From Loktanella sp. (GTDB lineage: Bacteria; Pseudomonadota; Alphaproteobacteria; Rhodobacterales; Rhodobacteraceae), in assembly GCA_017390475.1 (NCBI GenBank), contig JAFPBO010000008.1, forward strand, positions 186,001-250,000: a DNA stretch of 64,000 nucleotides, read 5' to 3'. The notes beneath the pieces were generated by a model. The model was not told the DNA's origin, made no database searches, and worked only from the letters and a program-made list of their open reading frames with translations. Position 1 is the stretch's first letter; every line of letters begins with the position of its first letter. The position numbers and the translations under genes are program-made. Positions 34,626 through 43,925 of this stretch are shown in pieces.

Positions 34626-35789
34626 ATGCCCGTCAAGAACCGCTTTGCCGAATTGCTGCCCGAAATCACCGCATGGCGACGTGATCTGCACGAAAACCCT
34701 GAAATCCTGTTTGAAACGCACCGGACCTCGGCGCTGGTTGCCGAAAAACTACGCGCATTCGGCTGTGATGAGGTTGTCACCGGCATCGGCCGCACCGGCG
34801 TCGTCGGCGTGATCAAAGGCAAGACCGACACATCGGGCAAGGTGATCGGGTTGCGCGCGGATATGGATGCGCTGCCGATCAACGAACAGACCGGGCTGGA
34901 ATATGCCTCGAAGACGCCCAATGCGATGCATGCCTGCGGCCACGATGGCCATACTGCAATGTTGCTGGGGGCGGCGAAATATCTGGCCGAAACCCGTAAC
35001 TTTGACGGCTCTGTCGTCGTGATCTTTCAACCTGCCGAAGAAGGCGGCGGCGGTGGCCGTGAAATGTGTGAAGACGGGATGATGGACCGCTGGAACATTC
35101 AGGAAGTCTACGGCATGCACAACTGGCCCGGCCGCCCGGTCGGCAGTTTCGCGATCCGCCCCGGTGCGTTCTTTGCCGCGACCGACCAGTTTGATATCGT
35201 GATCGAAGGCAAGGGCGGCCATGCCGCCAAACCGCAGGAAACCGTTGATAGCACTTTGGTCGCGGCGCATGTGATCACCGCGCTGCAATCCATCGCCAGC
35301 CGCAATGCCGACCCGGTAGATCAGATCGTGGTTTCTGTCACGGCGATCGAATCTTCGTCCAAGGCGTTCAATGTCATCGCGCAGCGGGTACATATGAAAG
35401 GCACGGTGCGCACAATGTCGAAGGAAATGCGCGATCTGGCCGAAACCCGGTTGAAGGCGATCTGCGAAGGCACCGCCGGAACCTTTGGTGCCAAGGCCGA
35501 TGTGAAATATCACCGTGGCTATCCCTGCATGGTCAATCACGAGGATCAGACTGCCTTTGCCGCCGATGTGGCGCGGTCCGTCGCGGGCGATTGCGCGGAT
35601 GCGCCGCTGGTCATGGGCGGCGAGGATTTCGCCTTCATGCTCGAAGAACGGCCCGGTGCCTATATTCTGGTCGGCAACGGCGATGGCGCGTCGGTCCATC
35701 ACCCGGAATATAATTTCAACGATGATGCGATCCCTGCCGGATGTTCCTGGTGGGCCGGGATCGTTGAACAACGGATGCCTGCCGCCTGA
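34626..35789 (+). CDS. M20 family amidohydrolase (hippurate hydrolase/aminoacylase type)
   Basis: 387 aa. Motifs of the M20D aminoacylase/IAA-amidohydrolase group are present: WRRDLHENPEILFETHRTS, LRADMDALPINEQTGL, NAMHACGHDGHTAMLLGAAKYL (metal Cys/His), QPAEEGGGGGREMCEDGMM, GMHNWPGRPVG and the late MGGEDFAFMLEERPGAY. It would split N-acyl amino acids or small peptides to free amino acids in the cytoplasm. Co-directional with the ArgE-like gene, fitting a peptide or conjugate catabolic unit with the divergent transporter. Confidence 0.88.
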   Translation: MPVKNRFAELLPEITAWRRDLHENPEILFETHRTSALVAEKLRAFGCDEVVTGIGRTGVVGVIKGKTDTSGKVIGLRADMDALPINEQTGLEYASKTPNAMHACGHDGHTAMLLGAAKYLAETRNFDGSVVVIFQPAEEGGGGGREMCEDGMMDRWNIQEVYGMHNWPGRPVGSFAIRPGAFFAATDQFDIVIEGKGGHAAKPQETVDSTLVAAHVITALQSIASRNADPVDQIVVSVTAIESSSKAFNVIAQRVHMKGTVRTMSKEMRDLAETRLKAICEGTAGTFGAKADVKYHRGYPCMVNHEDQTAFAADVARSVAGDCADAPLVMGGEDFAFMLEERPGAYILVGNGDGASVHHPEYNFNDDAIPAGCSWWAGIVEQRMPAA

Positions 35790-35804
35790 ACGGACTGGGT
35801 GCGG

Positions 35805-35852
35805 CCCTTTGGGCCGGCCTCCGGCGGGAGTATTTTTGGAAAAAAGAAGCGG
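35805..35852. repeat. Intergenic hairpin repeat, copy 2
   Basis: GGCCC-TTT-GGGCC stem (about 35811-35823), then CCTCCGGCGGGAGTATTTTTGG with purine tract AAAAAAGAAGCG. The tail matches the one at 2520-2550 (GAGTATTT then a few bases and a AAGAAGCG run). It lies after the M20 gene and is probably transcript-end structure. Confidence 0.5.
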
Positions 35853-35956
35853 GGGCCGGGGCTGTTGACGGTTTCGTGGCCTTCGCCGTGGTTGATGTGG
35901 CTTTTGGTGGCGCGCGCTTGCTGTTATCGTTACCAGAATTCTGACCGGAAACCCCA

Positions 35957-37186
35957 ATGCGCATCCTGCCCGCCCTGTTGACGACATTCGCACTGCTGCC
36001 GATGGCTGGCCTGGCGCAGGACCCGCGCCCGGTCACCGGGCAGGTCAGCTATCTTGACCGCATGGCCTTGCCCGATGACGCGGTGCTGCTGGTCGAGGTG
36101 ACGGATCTGGACGGGCATCTGCTGTCCGAGACCCGGTTGCCGACCGCTGGTGCGCAGGTGCCGGTGTCGTTTAGCGTTGATGTTGCCACGCCGGATGATG
36201 TGATGCTGCGTGCCGGGATCACCTTGGGTGCCGATCTGGTCTGGCTGGGCGATCCGGTGCGCGTGGCGGATGATGCGCCGCTGGATCTGCTGCTGCAGCG
36301 CTATCAGCCGATCGGGTTCAACGCGACCTTTCGCTGTGGCGACCGGATCGTGCAGACCGGTTTTGCCGATGATGCGCTGGTGCTGGATACCGGCACGGCG
36401 CGGGTAACCTTGCAGGCCGTCGCGACGGCATCGGGCGCGCGCTATGATGCGGCCGACGATCCGGGCACGTTTTTCTGGAACCGGGGCGGCAGCGCGCTGG
36501 TCTCTGTCGATGATGTCGAATTGCCGGAATGTCAGATTACCCTGCCGCCGGTCACAGGGGCCTATGTCGCCCGCGGGAACGAGCCGTTCTGGACCGCTGC
36601 CGTGGCCAATGGCGTGCTGACCATCAGCCGCCCAGAGATGGCGGAACTGGCCTTGCCGGTCAATGATGCCGGATTTCAGATGGACGGTGCGATCTTTGTT
36701 ACCGCCAATGGCAGCGCTGGTCTGTTGCGCGAAAACCGTCTTTGTCATGACGATATGTCCGGCATGCCCTATCCCGAAACCGTCACGCTGACGCTGGGGT
36801 CTGATACATTCACCGGCTGCGGCGGTGACAGCCGTGATCTGCTGATCGGCCGCAATTGGCTGGTACGCGAGATTGCGGGCGAAAACCTGGCGGAAGATAT
36901 CCGCATCACGCTGGCTTTTGACCGCGCCGGGCGCGTTGCTGGCGCAGGCGGCTGCAACCGCTGGTTTGCGGGCTATGCCTTGACCGGCGAGGGTCTGTCC
37001 TTCAGCCATCAAGGTGCGACGATGATGGCCTGTGCCGATGATCAGATGCTGCAGGAACGCCGGTTTTTCGACGCGCTGGATCAGGTCAGCGGGTTTGAGA
37101 TTGACGCCGATGGCGCGCTGGTCCTGTTTGGAATGGCGGGCCGGATGATCATGGCAGAGGCGGCAACGGACGGCAGCGCGCCTTAA
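35957..37186 (+). CDS. Exported four-module envelope protein (YbaY / MliC-like / COG3650-like / META)
   Basis: 409 aa with signal peptide [20 protein letters not shown]. Modules by eye: a YbaY-like beta domain (about 25-115, [25 protein letters not shown]); a MliC lysozyme-inhibitor-like domain (about 120-200, [15 protein letters not shown], then a tail Cys); a YARGNEPFW-type domain like COG3650 (about 205-290); and a C-terminal META/HslJ domain (about 295-400, [34 protein letters not shown]). It is probably periplasmic and protective. Its 3' end overlaps moaA by 4 bases in convergent order. No database check was possible on module limits. Confidence 0.75.
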   Translation: MRILPALLTTFALLPMAGLAQDPRPVTGQVSYLDRMALPDDAVLLVEVTDLDGHLLSETRLPTAGAQVPVSFSVDVATPDDVMLRAGITLGADLVWLGDPVRVADDAPLDLLLQRYQPIGFNATFRCGDRIVQTGFADDALVLDTGTARVTLQAVATASGARYDAADDPGTFFWNRGGSALVSVDDVELPECQITLPPVTGAYVARGNEPFWTAAVANGVLTISRPEMAELALPVNDAGFQMDGAIFVTANGSAGLLRENRLCHDDMSGMPYPETVTLTLGSDTFTGCGGDSRDLLIGRNWLVREIAGENLAEDIRITLAFDRAGRVAGAGGCNRWFAGYALTGEGLSFSHQGATMMACADDQMLQERRFFDALDQVSGFEIDADGALVLFGMAGRMIMAEAATDGSAP

Positions 37187-38187
37187 CCGCCGGTATGGCT
37201 CATGTGGCGGCTGACCTGTCCGTCGACTTTTTGCCGGGAATAATCGAAATCATGCCCTTTGGGTTTGCGCGCAATCGCGGCGCGGATCGCCTGTTCAAGA
37301 TCGTGATCTGCCTCTGACGCGCGCAAGGGGCCGCGCAGGTCGGAATGTCCTTCTTGCCCCAGACAGGTGTAAATCTCGCCGGTGCAGGTGATCCGGACCC
37401 GGTTGCAGCTTTCGCAGAAATTATGGCTCAGCGGCGTGATAAAACCGATCTTTTGCCCGGTTGCCGCCACCCGGACATAGCGCGCAGGCCCGCCGCTGTT
37501 GTCGGGCAGATCGGTGAGCGCGCTGCGTTCGGCCAAGCGCGCGCGCAAATCCCTGAGCGACCAGAACTGGCCGATCCGGTCTTCGTTGCCGATATCGCCC
37601 ATCGGCATCACCTCGATAAAGGTAATGTCCATATCGCGGTCAGCGCACCAATCGGTCAGAGTGAATAATTCATCTTCGTTGAAACCCTGCAAAGCCACCG
37701 TATTGATCTTGACCCGCAGCCCGGCCGCCTGCGCTGCATCGATGCCGCGCAGCACCTGTGGCAGACGCCCCCAGCGGGTGATCTGCGCGAATTTCGCCTC
37801 GTCCAGCGTATCGAGCGAGATATTCACCCGCCGCACCCCTGCCGCATAAAGGTCAGCCGCATATTTTTCCAGCTGACTGCCGTTGGTGGTGATCGTCAGT
37901 TCCTGCAAGTCACCTTTGTCCAGATGCCGCCCCATGGCGTTGAAAAACGTCATGATATCGCGCCGTACCAAAGGTTCGCCACCGGTGATGCGCAGTTTCT
38001 TGACGCCCAGCCGGACAAAGGCGGAACAAAGCCTGTCCAGTTCTTCCAGCGTCAGCAATTCCTTCTTGGGCAGAAAGGTCATGTTTTCCGACATGCAATA
38101 GACGCAACGAAAATCACAGCGGTCGGTGACAGAGACCCGCAGATAAGAAATGGCGCGCGCGAAAGGGTCGATCAATGGCATATTCAT
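37183..38187 (-). CDS. moaA: GTP 3',8-cyclase, molybdenum cofactor synthesis
   Basis: 334 aa radical-SAM enzyme, first step of molybdopterin synthesis (GTP to 3',8-cH2GTP, then cPMP with MoaC). The N-terminal [4Fe-4S]/SAM motif CDFRCVYC places Cys24, Cys28 and Cys31; [10 protein letters not shown] follows. The second cluster near the C-terminus is [18 protein letters not shown]. The required C-terminal Gly-Gly tail (SHTGG) is present. Full length. The rest of the pathway is not in the window. Confidence 0.96.
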   Translation of the reverse strand: MNMPLIDPFARAISYLRVSVTDRCDFRCVYCMSENMTFLPKKELLTLEELDRLCSAFVRLGVKKLRITGGEPLVRRDIMTFFNAMGRHLDKGDLQELTITTNGSQLEKYAADLYAAGVRRVNISLDTLDEAKFAQITRWGRLPQVLRGIDAAQAAGLRVKINTVALQGFNEDELFTLTDWCADRDMDITFIEVMPMGDIGNEDRIGQFWSLRDLRARLAERSALTDLPDNSGGPARYVRVAATGQKIGFITPLSHNFCESCNRVRITCTGEIYTCLGQEGHSDLRGPLRASEADHDLEQAIRAAIARKPKGHDFDYSRQKVDGQVSRHMSHTGG

Positions 38188-38273
38188 GTCTGCAGGCTAA
38201 GGACCGGCGCGGTTCTGCGCAAGGCCGATAAGGCCCGTTGCGCAGGCTGCGGGCGCACAATACCGTGGCCGTC

Positions 38274-38720
38274 ATGAAACGTATGATAATCCTGCCATTG
38301 ATGGCCCTTGCCGCTTGTGAAATGCCCGTCATCGACGCGCCTGCCACGGATGAAACTGTCACCACGATCCCGGCGATGACCTTGCCGCCGCCGCCGCCGA
38401 CCAGCGCGCGGACCGTGGATCAGTTTGACACCACCTCTGCTGCTGAAAGGCAGGCGGCGACACGGGTCTCTGCGGGTGGTGCGGAACTGGGGCGCACGAC
38501 GGCCACCTTGGGATCCCCGACAGAGCCGGGGATCTGGCTGAAAACACCGTTGGTGACCGAAGTGACCCAAGGCCGCATCCGCTATCAAAGCAGCACGATC
38601 AATGTCGAACTGCGCCCGTCCGGCGGGTCGGCGGGATCGGGCAGCCAGATCAGCCTGGCGGCGATGCGGCTGATCGAGGCACCCTTGACTGGCATCATCG
38701 ACCTCACCGTGCTGCGCTAG
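38274..38720 (+). CDS. Small lipoprotein of unknown function
   Basis: 148 aa from ATG 38274. Signal MKRMIILPLMALAAC gives a lipobox LAAC at Cys15, then a Thr/Pro-rich linker with PPPPP, a region around TTATLGSPTEPGIWLKTPLV, and a Ser/Gly stretch before a conserved-looking end, AAMRLIEAPLTGIIDLTVL. Similar alphaproteobacterial lipoproteins occur next to moaA-type genes; no function is known to me. Divergent from moaA, and its stop overlaps the AlkD-like stop by 4 bases. Confidence 0.7.
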   Translation: MKRMIILPLMALAACEMPVIDAPATDETVTTIPAMTLPPPPPTSARTVDQFDTTSAAERQAATRVSAGGAELGRTTATLGSPTEPGIWLKTPLVTEVTQGRIRYQSSTINVELRPSGGSAGSGSQISLAAMRLIEAPLTGIIDLTVLR

Positions 38721-39397
38721 GGCAGTTTGCGCGCTGCCTCTTTCGCGGCAAAGGGTTTCATCTGGTCGCCATAGGTGGCCAGAAAAGCCCGCACCCTTTC
38801 GGGATCATGTTTGGACAATTCGCGCAGCCACCAGGCGATGGCTTTCTGGATGAACCAGTCACGGTCCGGCACATAGGCCGCCGCCCAGCCCAGCACCCTG
38901 TCGCGGATCGCCAGATCGGCGGCTTTGGGGTGGTTCTGTTTGGTCCAGGGCAGGGTCATCACCAATGCGGCGCGCCTTGTCCACATGTGATCTGACGTGG
39001 TCCAGTCTGCCACGGTCTCAAGCCGGTCAGGATCGGCGACTAGCCGCTTTTGCCCTGCGATACTGACGGTATCGGCAATGTCCCAGGCGTCAAACTGCGG
39101 CACCCAGGATGTGATCAGATCCCAGGCTGCGCGGTCATCCGGGCGGATACGGGCCTGTGTCAGCAATTTCGCGGCGGCGATGCGGGCCTCGTGAATGTTG
39201 CTGTCCCACAGACCTGCGGCCAGCACCAGCCTGCCGTCCAGATCGACGGTATTGCGCCAATCGGCGACAAAGCCATCCAGGACCGGGTTTGGCACGCCCA
39301 GATAGGGGCGGTCGATCTTGTGATAGCGCGCCATGTCGGCGGCTTTCGTCGGATCGCCTGCCGCCTGCAAAAGACCCAGCGCGTCCTGCGGAATCAT
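38717..39397 (-). CDS. AlkC/AlkD-like DNA alkylation repair protein (HEAT-like)
   Basis: 226 aa from ATG 39397, overlapping the preceding stop (ATGA). KAADMARYHKIDRPYLGVPNPVLD at the start, the aromatic/acid pattern LWDSNIHEARIAAAKLLTQARI, WDLITSWVPQFDAWDIADTV, TTSDHMWTRRAALVMTLPW and DRDWFIQKAIAWWLRELSKHD are the helical-repeat features of the DNA alkylation repair family. It would cut alkylated bases. Last gene of a minus-strand run starting at glmU; any functional link with the others is not obvious. Confidence 0.85.
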   Translation of the reverse strand: MIPQDALGLLQAAGDPTKAADMARYHKIDRPYLGVPNPVLDGFVADWRNTVDLDGRLVLAAGLWDSNIHEARIAAAKLLTQARIRPDDRAAWDLITSWVPQFDAWDIADTVSIAGQKRLVADPDRLETVADWTTSDHMWTRRAALVMTLPWTKQNHPKAADLAIRDRVLGWAAAYVPDRDWFIQKAIAWWLRELSKHDPERVRAFLATYGDQMKPFAAKEAARKLP

Positions 39398-39936
39398 TCC
39401 AGTACTTTCGTCGGCATACCGTCCAGCGTGGTCTGGTTGCGGTCTTTCCAATAGGTCGCGACACCTTCGGGCCCTTTGTCGGCGGTCCAATGGCGCAGCG
39501 TGTCGCGTTCGCCGGCCATCTCCATGAAGGGCACGGCATAGCCGCAGGAGGTTTGCACCATTTCGATGCTTTGCACGTAAATCTGCCGTGCGCCGGGCAC
39601 ATCGGGCAGGCGGGCAGCAAGATCGGCCCATTCCGCGTCACGAGGATGAATCGTGCGCGCTGTGCCATAGGTGCGCAGGATCTGCGGGCGTTTGTCGAAA
39701 CTGCACCACATCAGCGTCATGCGCGGATGATCCAGCAGATGACCTGCTGTCTCATTCCCGCTGCCCGTGGCGTTGACATAGGCGATTGTTGTCGCGTCCA
39801 GCACGCGCAGGCTGTCCATCCCCTTGGGTGAGATATTGACCTTGCCATCGCGCGCCGCCGTGCCGGTGAAAAACAGCGGCTGGGCGGCGATGAACGCCTG
39901 ATGCGCCTCTGACAATTCCGCGAATTGCTTGCCCAT
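39394..39936 (-). CDS. Pyridoxamine 5'-phosphate oxidase-like flavin-binding protein
   Basis: 180 aa. Split-barrel fold features: FFTGTAARDGKVNISPKGMDSLRVLDATTIAYVNATGSGNETAGHLLDHPRMTLMWCSFDK, typical of the PNPOx-like/general stress FMN-binding group rather than true PdxH. Likely binds FMN, F420 or haem; substrate unknown. Its start overlaps the glmS stop by one base (TAATG) and its stop overlaps the AlkD-like start, so it sits tightly within this operon. Confidence 0.85.
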   Translation of the reverse strand: MGKQFAELSEAHQAFIAAQPLFFTGTAARDGKVNISPKGMDSLRVLDATTIAYVNATGSGNETAGHLLDHPRMTLMWCSFDKRPQILRTYGTARTIHPRDAEWADLAARLPDVPGARQIYVQSIEMVQTSCGYAVPFMEMAGERDTLRHWTADKGPEGVATYWKDRNQTTLDGMPTKVLE

Positions 39937-41756
39937 TACTCCACCGTCACCGATTTCGCGAGGTTGCGTGGCTGGTCCACATCAGTGCCCTTTGCAATGG
40001 CGGTGTGATAGGCAAGAAGCTGTGCAGGCAAGGCGTAAAGGATCGGCGCAAGGAACGGGTCAACGGCGGGCATCAGTAGCGTCTGCCAGACGCCATCGCC
40101 TGCCTCGTTTGCACCTTGCTGGTCAGTGATCAACAGCACCTTGCCGCCGCGCGCCATGACTTCCTGCATGTTCGACACGGTCTTTTCGAACAATGCATCG
40201 CGCGGGGCCATGACGATCACCGGCACATTCTTGTCAACCAAGGCAATGGGTCCATGCTTCAGTTCTCCTGATGCATAAGCTTCGGCATGTATGTAGCTGA
40301 TTTCTTTTAGTTTAAGCGCGCCTTCCATGGCGAGAGGATACATTGCCCCACGCCCCAGAAACAGGATATCGCGCGCTTCGGCCAGCTTGCGTGACAGGGT
40401 GACAGAACGGTCCTCGATCCCCAGCGCGGTATTCATCAACCCCGGCAGACCGCGCAGGCCCGCCAGTTTCTCGGCCAGTTCCGTGTCCCCGATCCGGCCG
40501 CGCTGATACGCGGCTTGCAACACCAGCACCGCCAGTGTGGTCAGCTGACAGGTGAACGCCTTGGTCGAGGCCACCCCGATTTCGACACCGGCCATGATTG
40601 GCAGCACGATATCGCTTTCGCGGGCGATGCTGCTTTCGGGCACATTGACCACCGCGACAATCTGCGCTGCCTTGTCCTGCATATACCGCAGCGCGGCCAG
40701 CGTATCCGCTGTCTCGCCGGACTGGCTGACAAAGACCGCGATGGTGCCGTCCGTGACGGGCGGTTCGCGATAGCGGAATTCCGAGGCAACATCGACCTCG
40801 ACCGGCAATCCGGCGATCTGTTCAAACCAGTATTTCGCCACCATACAGGCGTAATACGCGGTGCCGCAGGCGACCATCGTCAGGCGCTGCACCTTCGTGA
40901 AATCCAACCCATCCGGCATGGTGATCTCGGTCGCATCGGCGTTGATGTAATGGCTCAAAGCACCTTGCAGGACCTGCGGCTGTTCGGCGATTTCCTTGGC
41001 CATGAAATGTTTGTAGCCCGCCTTATCGACCTGTGCGCTGTCAATCTGGATGATCCGCATCTCACGATTGGCCAGATTGCCGTGCTGATCGCGGATTTCC
41101 AGCGAATTGCGGGTGATCACTGCCCAGTCGCCTTCATCCAGATAGGTAATCTGGTCGGTCATTGGTGCCAGCGCAATCGCGTCAGAGCCGACAAACATCT
41201 CGCCCTGACCATGCCCGATCGCCAGCGGCGAACCTTTGCGCGCGGCGATCAGCAGATCATCATAGCCGTCGAACAGGAAACACAGCGCATAGGCACCATG
41301 CAGCCGGGCGATGGTTGCCTCTGCCGCGTCGCGGGGGGACATGCCTTGGGCGATGTAGTGATTGGCCAGCAAGGCCACGGTTTCGGTGTCGGTATCGGTT
41401 TCATGCGCGATGCCGTGGCTGGCGAGTTCGGCGCGCAATTCGCGGAAATTCTCGATGATGCCGTTATGCACCACGGCGACGGCACCCGATTGATGCGGAT
41501 GCGCATTGCCCGCATTCGGCGCGCCATGCGTGGCCCAGCGGGTATGACCGATTCCGGCCTTGCCCGCCAACGGCTCATGCACCAGCAGATCCTGCAGATT
41601 GACCAGCTTGCCCACCGCACGACGCCGTTCCAGCGTGGTGCCGTTGATCGTGGCGATCCCGGCGCTGTCATAGCCGCGATATTCAAGCCTTTTCAACGCC
41701 TCGACCAAGATCGGGGCGGCTTCGTGATTGCCCAATACGCCTACAATACCGCACAT
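39936..41756 (-). CDS. glmS: Glutamine-fructose-6-phosphate aminotransferase
   Basis: 606 aa from ATG 41756, so the catalytic Cys follows Met (MCGIVGVLGN) as in all active GlmS; the longer reading hides this. It makes glucosamine-6-phosphate for peptidoglycan and lipid A. The N-terminal glutamine amidotransferase (residues 2-240: CGIVGVLG, YRGYDSAG, HTRWATHG, HNGIIENF) and two SIS domains (LTMVACGTAYYACMVAKYW, SQSGETADTL, RGAMYPLAMEGALKLKE) are complete, ending KSVTVE. One base separates it from glmU upstream. No glmS ribozyme was found, as expected outside Firmicutes. Confidence 0.97.
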   Translation of the reverse strand: MCGIVGVLGNHEAAPILVEALKRLEYRGYDSAGIATINGTTLERRRAVGKLVNLQDLLVHEPLAGKAGIGHTRWATHGAPNAGNAHPHQSGAVAVVHNGIIENFRELRAELASHGIAHETDTDTETVALLANHYIAQGMSPRDAAEATIARLHGAYALCFLFDGYDDLLIAARKGSPLAIGHGQGEMFVGSDAIALAPMTDQITYLDEGDWAVITRNSLEIRDQHGNLANREMRIIQIDSAQVDKAGYKHFMAKEIAEQPQVLQGALSHYINADATEITMPDGLDFTKVQRLTMVACGTAYYACMVAKYWFEQIAGLPVEVDVASEFRYREPPVTDGTIAVFVSQSGETADTLAALRYMQDKAAQIVAVVNVPESSIARESDIVLPIMAGVEIGVASTKAFTCQLTTLAVLVLQAAYQRGRIGDTELAEKLAGLRGLPGLMNTALGIEDRSVTLSRKLAEARDILFLGRGAMYPLAMEGALKLKEISYIHAEAYASGELKHGPIALVDKNVPVIVMAPRDALFEKTVSNMQEVMARGGKVLLITDQQGANEAGDGVWQTLLMPAVDPFLAPILYALPAQLLAYHTAIAKGTDVDQPRNLAKSVTVE

Positions 41757-41757
41757 C

Positions 41758-43101
41758 TTAGTGACCTTTCGCTTTTTGTGCCCGCAGCTTTTCAAACAGC
41801 CGCACGGCAAATCCTGCCTTGTTTTCCTGTCGTGCCCGCGCGACCGCCAGTGCGCCGCCGGGCACATCGCCGGTGATCACCGATCCGCTGGCAGTCATCG
41901 CCTGATCGCCGACGCTGACCGGGGCGACCAGCATCGTATTGGACCCGATGAACACATCTGCGCCGATGCTGGTGTGATGTTTGAACACACCGTCATAATT
42001 GCAGGTCACCGTGCCCGCGCCGATATTGCTGCGCGGCCCGATATCGGCATCCCCGATATAGGACAGGTGGTTGACCTTGGCGCCTTCGGCGATCACGGCA
42101 TTCTTGACCTCGACAAAATTGCCGATGCGGGTGTTTTCCGCCAGTTCCGCACCGGGGCGCAGGCGGGCATAGGGGCCGACGATGGCACCGCGCGACACAT
42201 GGCAGCCTTCCAGATGTGAAAAGGCGCGGATCTTGGCACCGGATTCGACCGTGACACCGGGGCCGAAGACCACATTGGGTTCCACGACCGCATCGCGCCC
42301 GATCACCGTGTCATAGGCGAAATAGACGGTTTCGGGCGCGGTCAGGGTTACGCCATCTTCGAGCGCTGTCATCCGGGCGGCGTTCTGGAACACCGCTTCT
42401 GCCTGCGCCAGTTCAAAGCGCGAATTGATGCCCAGAGTTTCGGCCTCGGCACATTCCACCACGGTGGCGGTCAATCCGCGCGCCCGGGCGATGCCGACGA
42501 TATCGGTCAGGTAATATTCGCCAGCGGCGTTGTCGTTGCCGACCGCATCGATCAGGCTGAACAAAGTGGCGCTGTTCGCCGCGATCACACCGCTGTTGCA
42601 CAAAGTGACAGCGCGTTCATCCTCTGACGCATCCTTGAATTCAACGATCCGGTCCAGCGCGTCATTCTGTACGATCAACCGGCCATAGCGGCCCGGGTCC
42701 TCTGCCTCGAACCCCAGCACGACGATATCATGGGTCTGCCGCGCCTCGATCATCGCTGCCAGCGTATCGGGACGGATAAAGGGCGTATCACCATAAAGTA
42801 CCAGCGCGTCACCGTCGAAATCTGCCAGCGCCGCTTTCGCCTGTGCGACAGCATGGGCCGTGCCAAGCTGTTCGTCCTGCACGACAACGCTGACATCGGG
42901 GTCATGGGCGAGGGCGGCTTTTTCGACCTGAGCCGCCTCATAGCCCGCCACGATGACGCAACGCGCTGGGTCCAGCGACTGCCCGGCCTGCATCGCATGC
43001 ACCAGCATCGGTGCACCGGCGATCTGGTGCAACACTTTTGGCAGGTCGGAATTCATGCGGGTGCCCAGCCCGGCACCAAGGATAATCAATGCGGTTGTCA
43101 T
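41758..43101 (-). CDS. glmU: Bifunctional UDP-N-acetylglucosamine pyrophosphorylase/glucosamine-1-phosphate acetyltransferase
   Basis: 447 aa. N-terminal nucleotidyltransferase: LGAGLGTRMNSDLPKVLH, QLGTAHAV, YGDTPFI, EFKDASEDE, NSGVIAA. C-terminal left-handed beta-helix acetyltransferase: VSRGAIVGPYARLRPGAELAENTRIGNFVEVKNAVI, SYIGDADIGPRSNIGAGTVTCNYDG, and a Lys/Arg-rich end. It makes UDP-GlcNAc in two steps. First gene of the cell-wall amino-sugar operon; a divergent promoter region (43102-43224) faces gph. Confidence 0.97.
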   Translation of the reverse strand: MTTALIILGAGLGTRMNSDLPKVLHQIAGAPMLVHAMQAGQSLDPARCVIVAGYEAAQVEKAALAHDPDVSVVVQDEQLGTAHAVAQAKAALADFDGDALVLYGDTPFIRPDTLAAMIEARQTHDIVVLGFEAEDPGRYGRLIVQNDALDRIVEFKDASEDERAVTLCNSGVIAANSATLFSLIDAVGNDNAAGEYYLTDIVGIARARGLTATVVECAEAETLGINSRFELAQAEAVFQNAARMTALEDGVTLTAPETVYFAYDTVIGRDAVVEPNVVFGPGVTVESGAKIRAFSHLEGCHVSRGAIVGPYARLRPGAELAENTRIGNFVEVKNAVIAEGAKVNHLSYIGDADIGPRSNIGAGTVTCNYDGVFKHHTSIGADVFIGSNTMLVAPVSVGDQAMTASGSVITGDVPGGALAVARARQENKAGFAVRLFEKLRAQKAKGH

Positions 43102-43224
43102 ATCTGTCCCAATATTATTTTAAACGACTTCTACCGGCCTTTTGAATTATCACAAGGGCAGGGGCTTCACTTCAGTTTACAGCGCGTTACAGATGCGCGG
43201 TAACACATCCATGAAAGGCCGCCG

Positions 43225-43887
43225 ATGCGCACAGTGATTTTTGACCTCGACGGCACGCTTGCCGATACCAGCGGCGATCTGATCGCCGCCGCCAACCATT
43301 GTTTTCGCGGTCTGGGCCATGGCGATCTGCTGACGCTGGATCAGGACGCCGCCATCGCCCTGACCGGCGCACGGGCGATGCTGCGGCTGGGGTTCTCGCG
43401 GCTGGATCTGGTGGATGAAGCTTTGGTCGATGCGCAATATCCCGTGCTGCTGGCCGCCTATGGCGAGGCGATTGCCACCCATACCACGCTCTACCCCGGC
43501 GCGATGGAGGCGGTGGAGACCCTGAAATCCACCGGCTATGCCGTTGGCATTGCCACCAACAAACCCGAGGCTTTGGCCGAGGCCCTGCTGCGCAGCCTTG
43601 GGATACGCGATCAATTCGCGTCAATGATCGGGGCTGATACTTTGCCGGTGCGCAAACCCGATGCCAACCACCATTTCGAGGCGGTCCGCCGCGCCGGGGG
43701 CGACCCTGCGCGATCCTTGCTGGTGGGCGACACGGTGACCGACCGGGATACCGCGCGCAATGCGGGGGTGCCATCGGTGCTGGTGACCTTCGGGCCGGGG
43801 CGTGATGCGGTGCTTGAATTGCAGGCCGATGCCACGATCGCAAGTTTCGGCGAATTGCCGGACGTGGTGACGCGTCTGATCGGATAG
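43225..43887 (+). CDS. gph: Phosphoglycolate phosphatase-type HAD hydrolase
   Basis: 220 aa HAD phosphatase: nucleophile Asp in VIFDLDGTLADTSGD, motif II-like IATNKPEALAEALL, and motif III/IV RKPDANHHFE with VGDTVTDRDTARNAGVPS. The helical cap (about 15-90) is of the Gph type. It probably hydrolyses 2-phosphoglycolate; another small phosphate ester is possible because HAD substrate range is wide. A TGACCC-4-GGGTCA stem follows (43892-43907) before the next gene. Confidence 0.85.
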   Translation: MRTVIFDLDGTLADTSGDLIAAANHCFRGLGHGDLLTLDQDAAIALTGARAMLRLGFSRLDLVDEALVDAQYPVLLAAYGEAIATHTTLYPGAMEAVETLKSTGYAVGIATNKPEALAEALLRSLGIRDQFASMIGADTLPVRKPDANHHFEAVRRAGGDPARSLLVGDTVTDRDTARNAGVPSVLVTFGPGRDAVLELQADATIASFGELPDVVTRLIG

Positions 43888-43925
43888 GCATTGACCCTGC
43901 CGGGTCAGCCACCGACTATCGCGCC

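Noticed and set aside
39936-41756. glmS ribozyme in the leader of glmS
   Set aside because: glmS follows glmU with one base between, leaving no leader; the ribozyme is not expected in this group.
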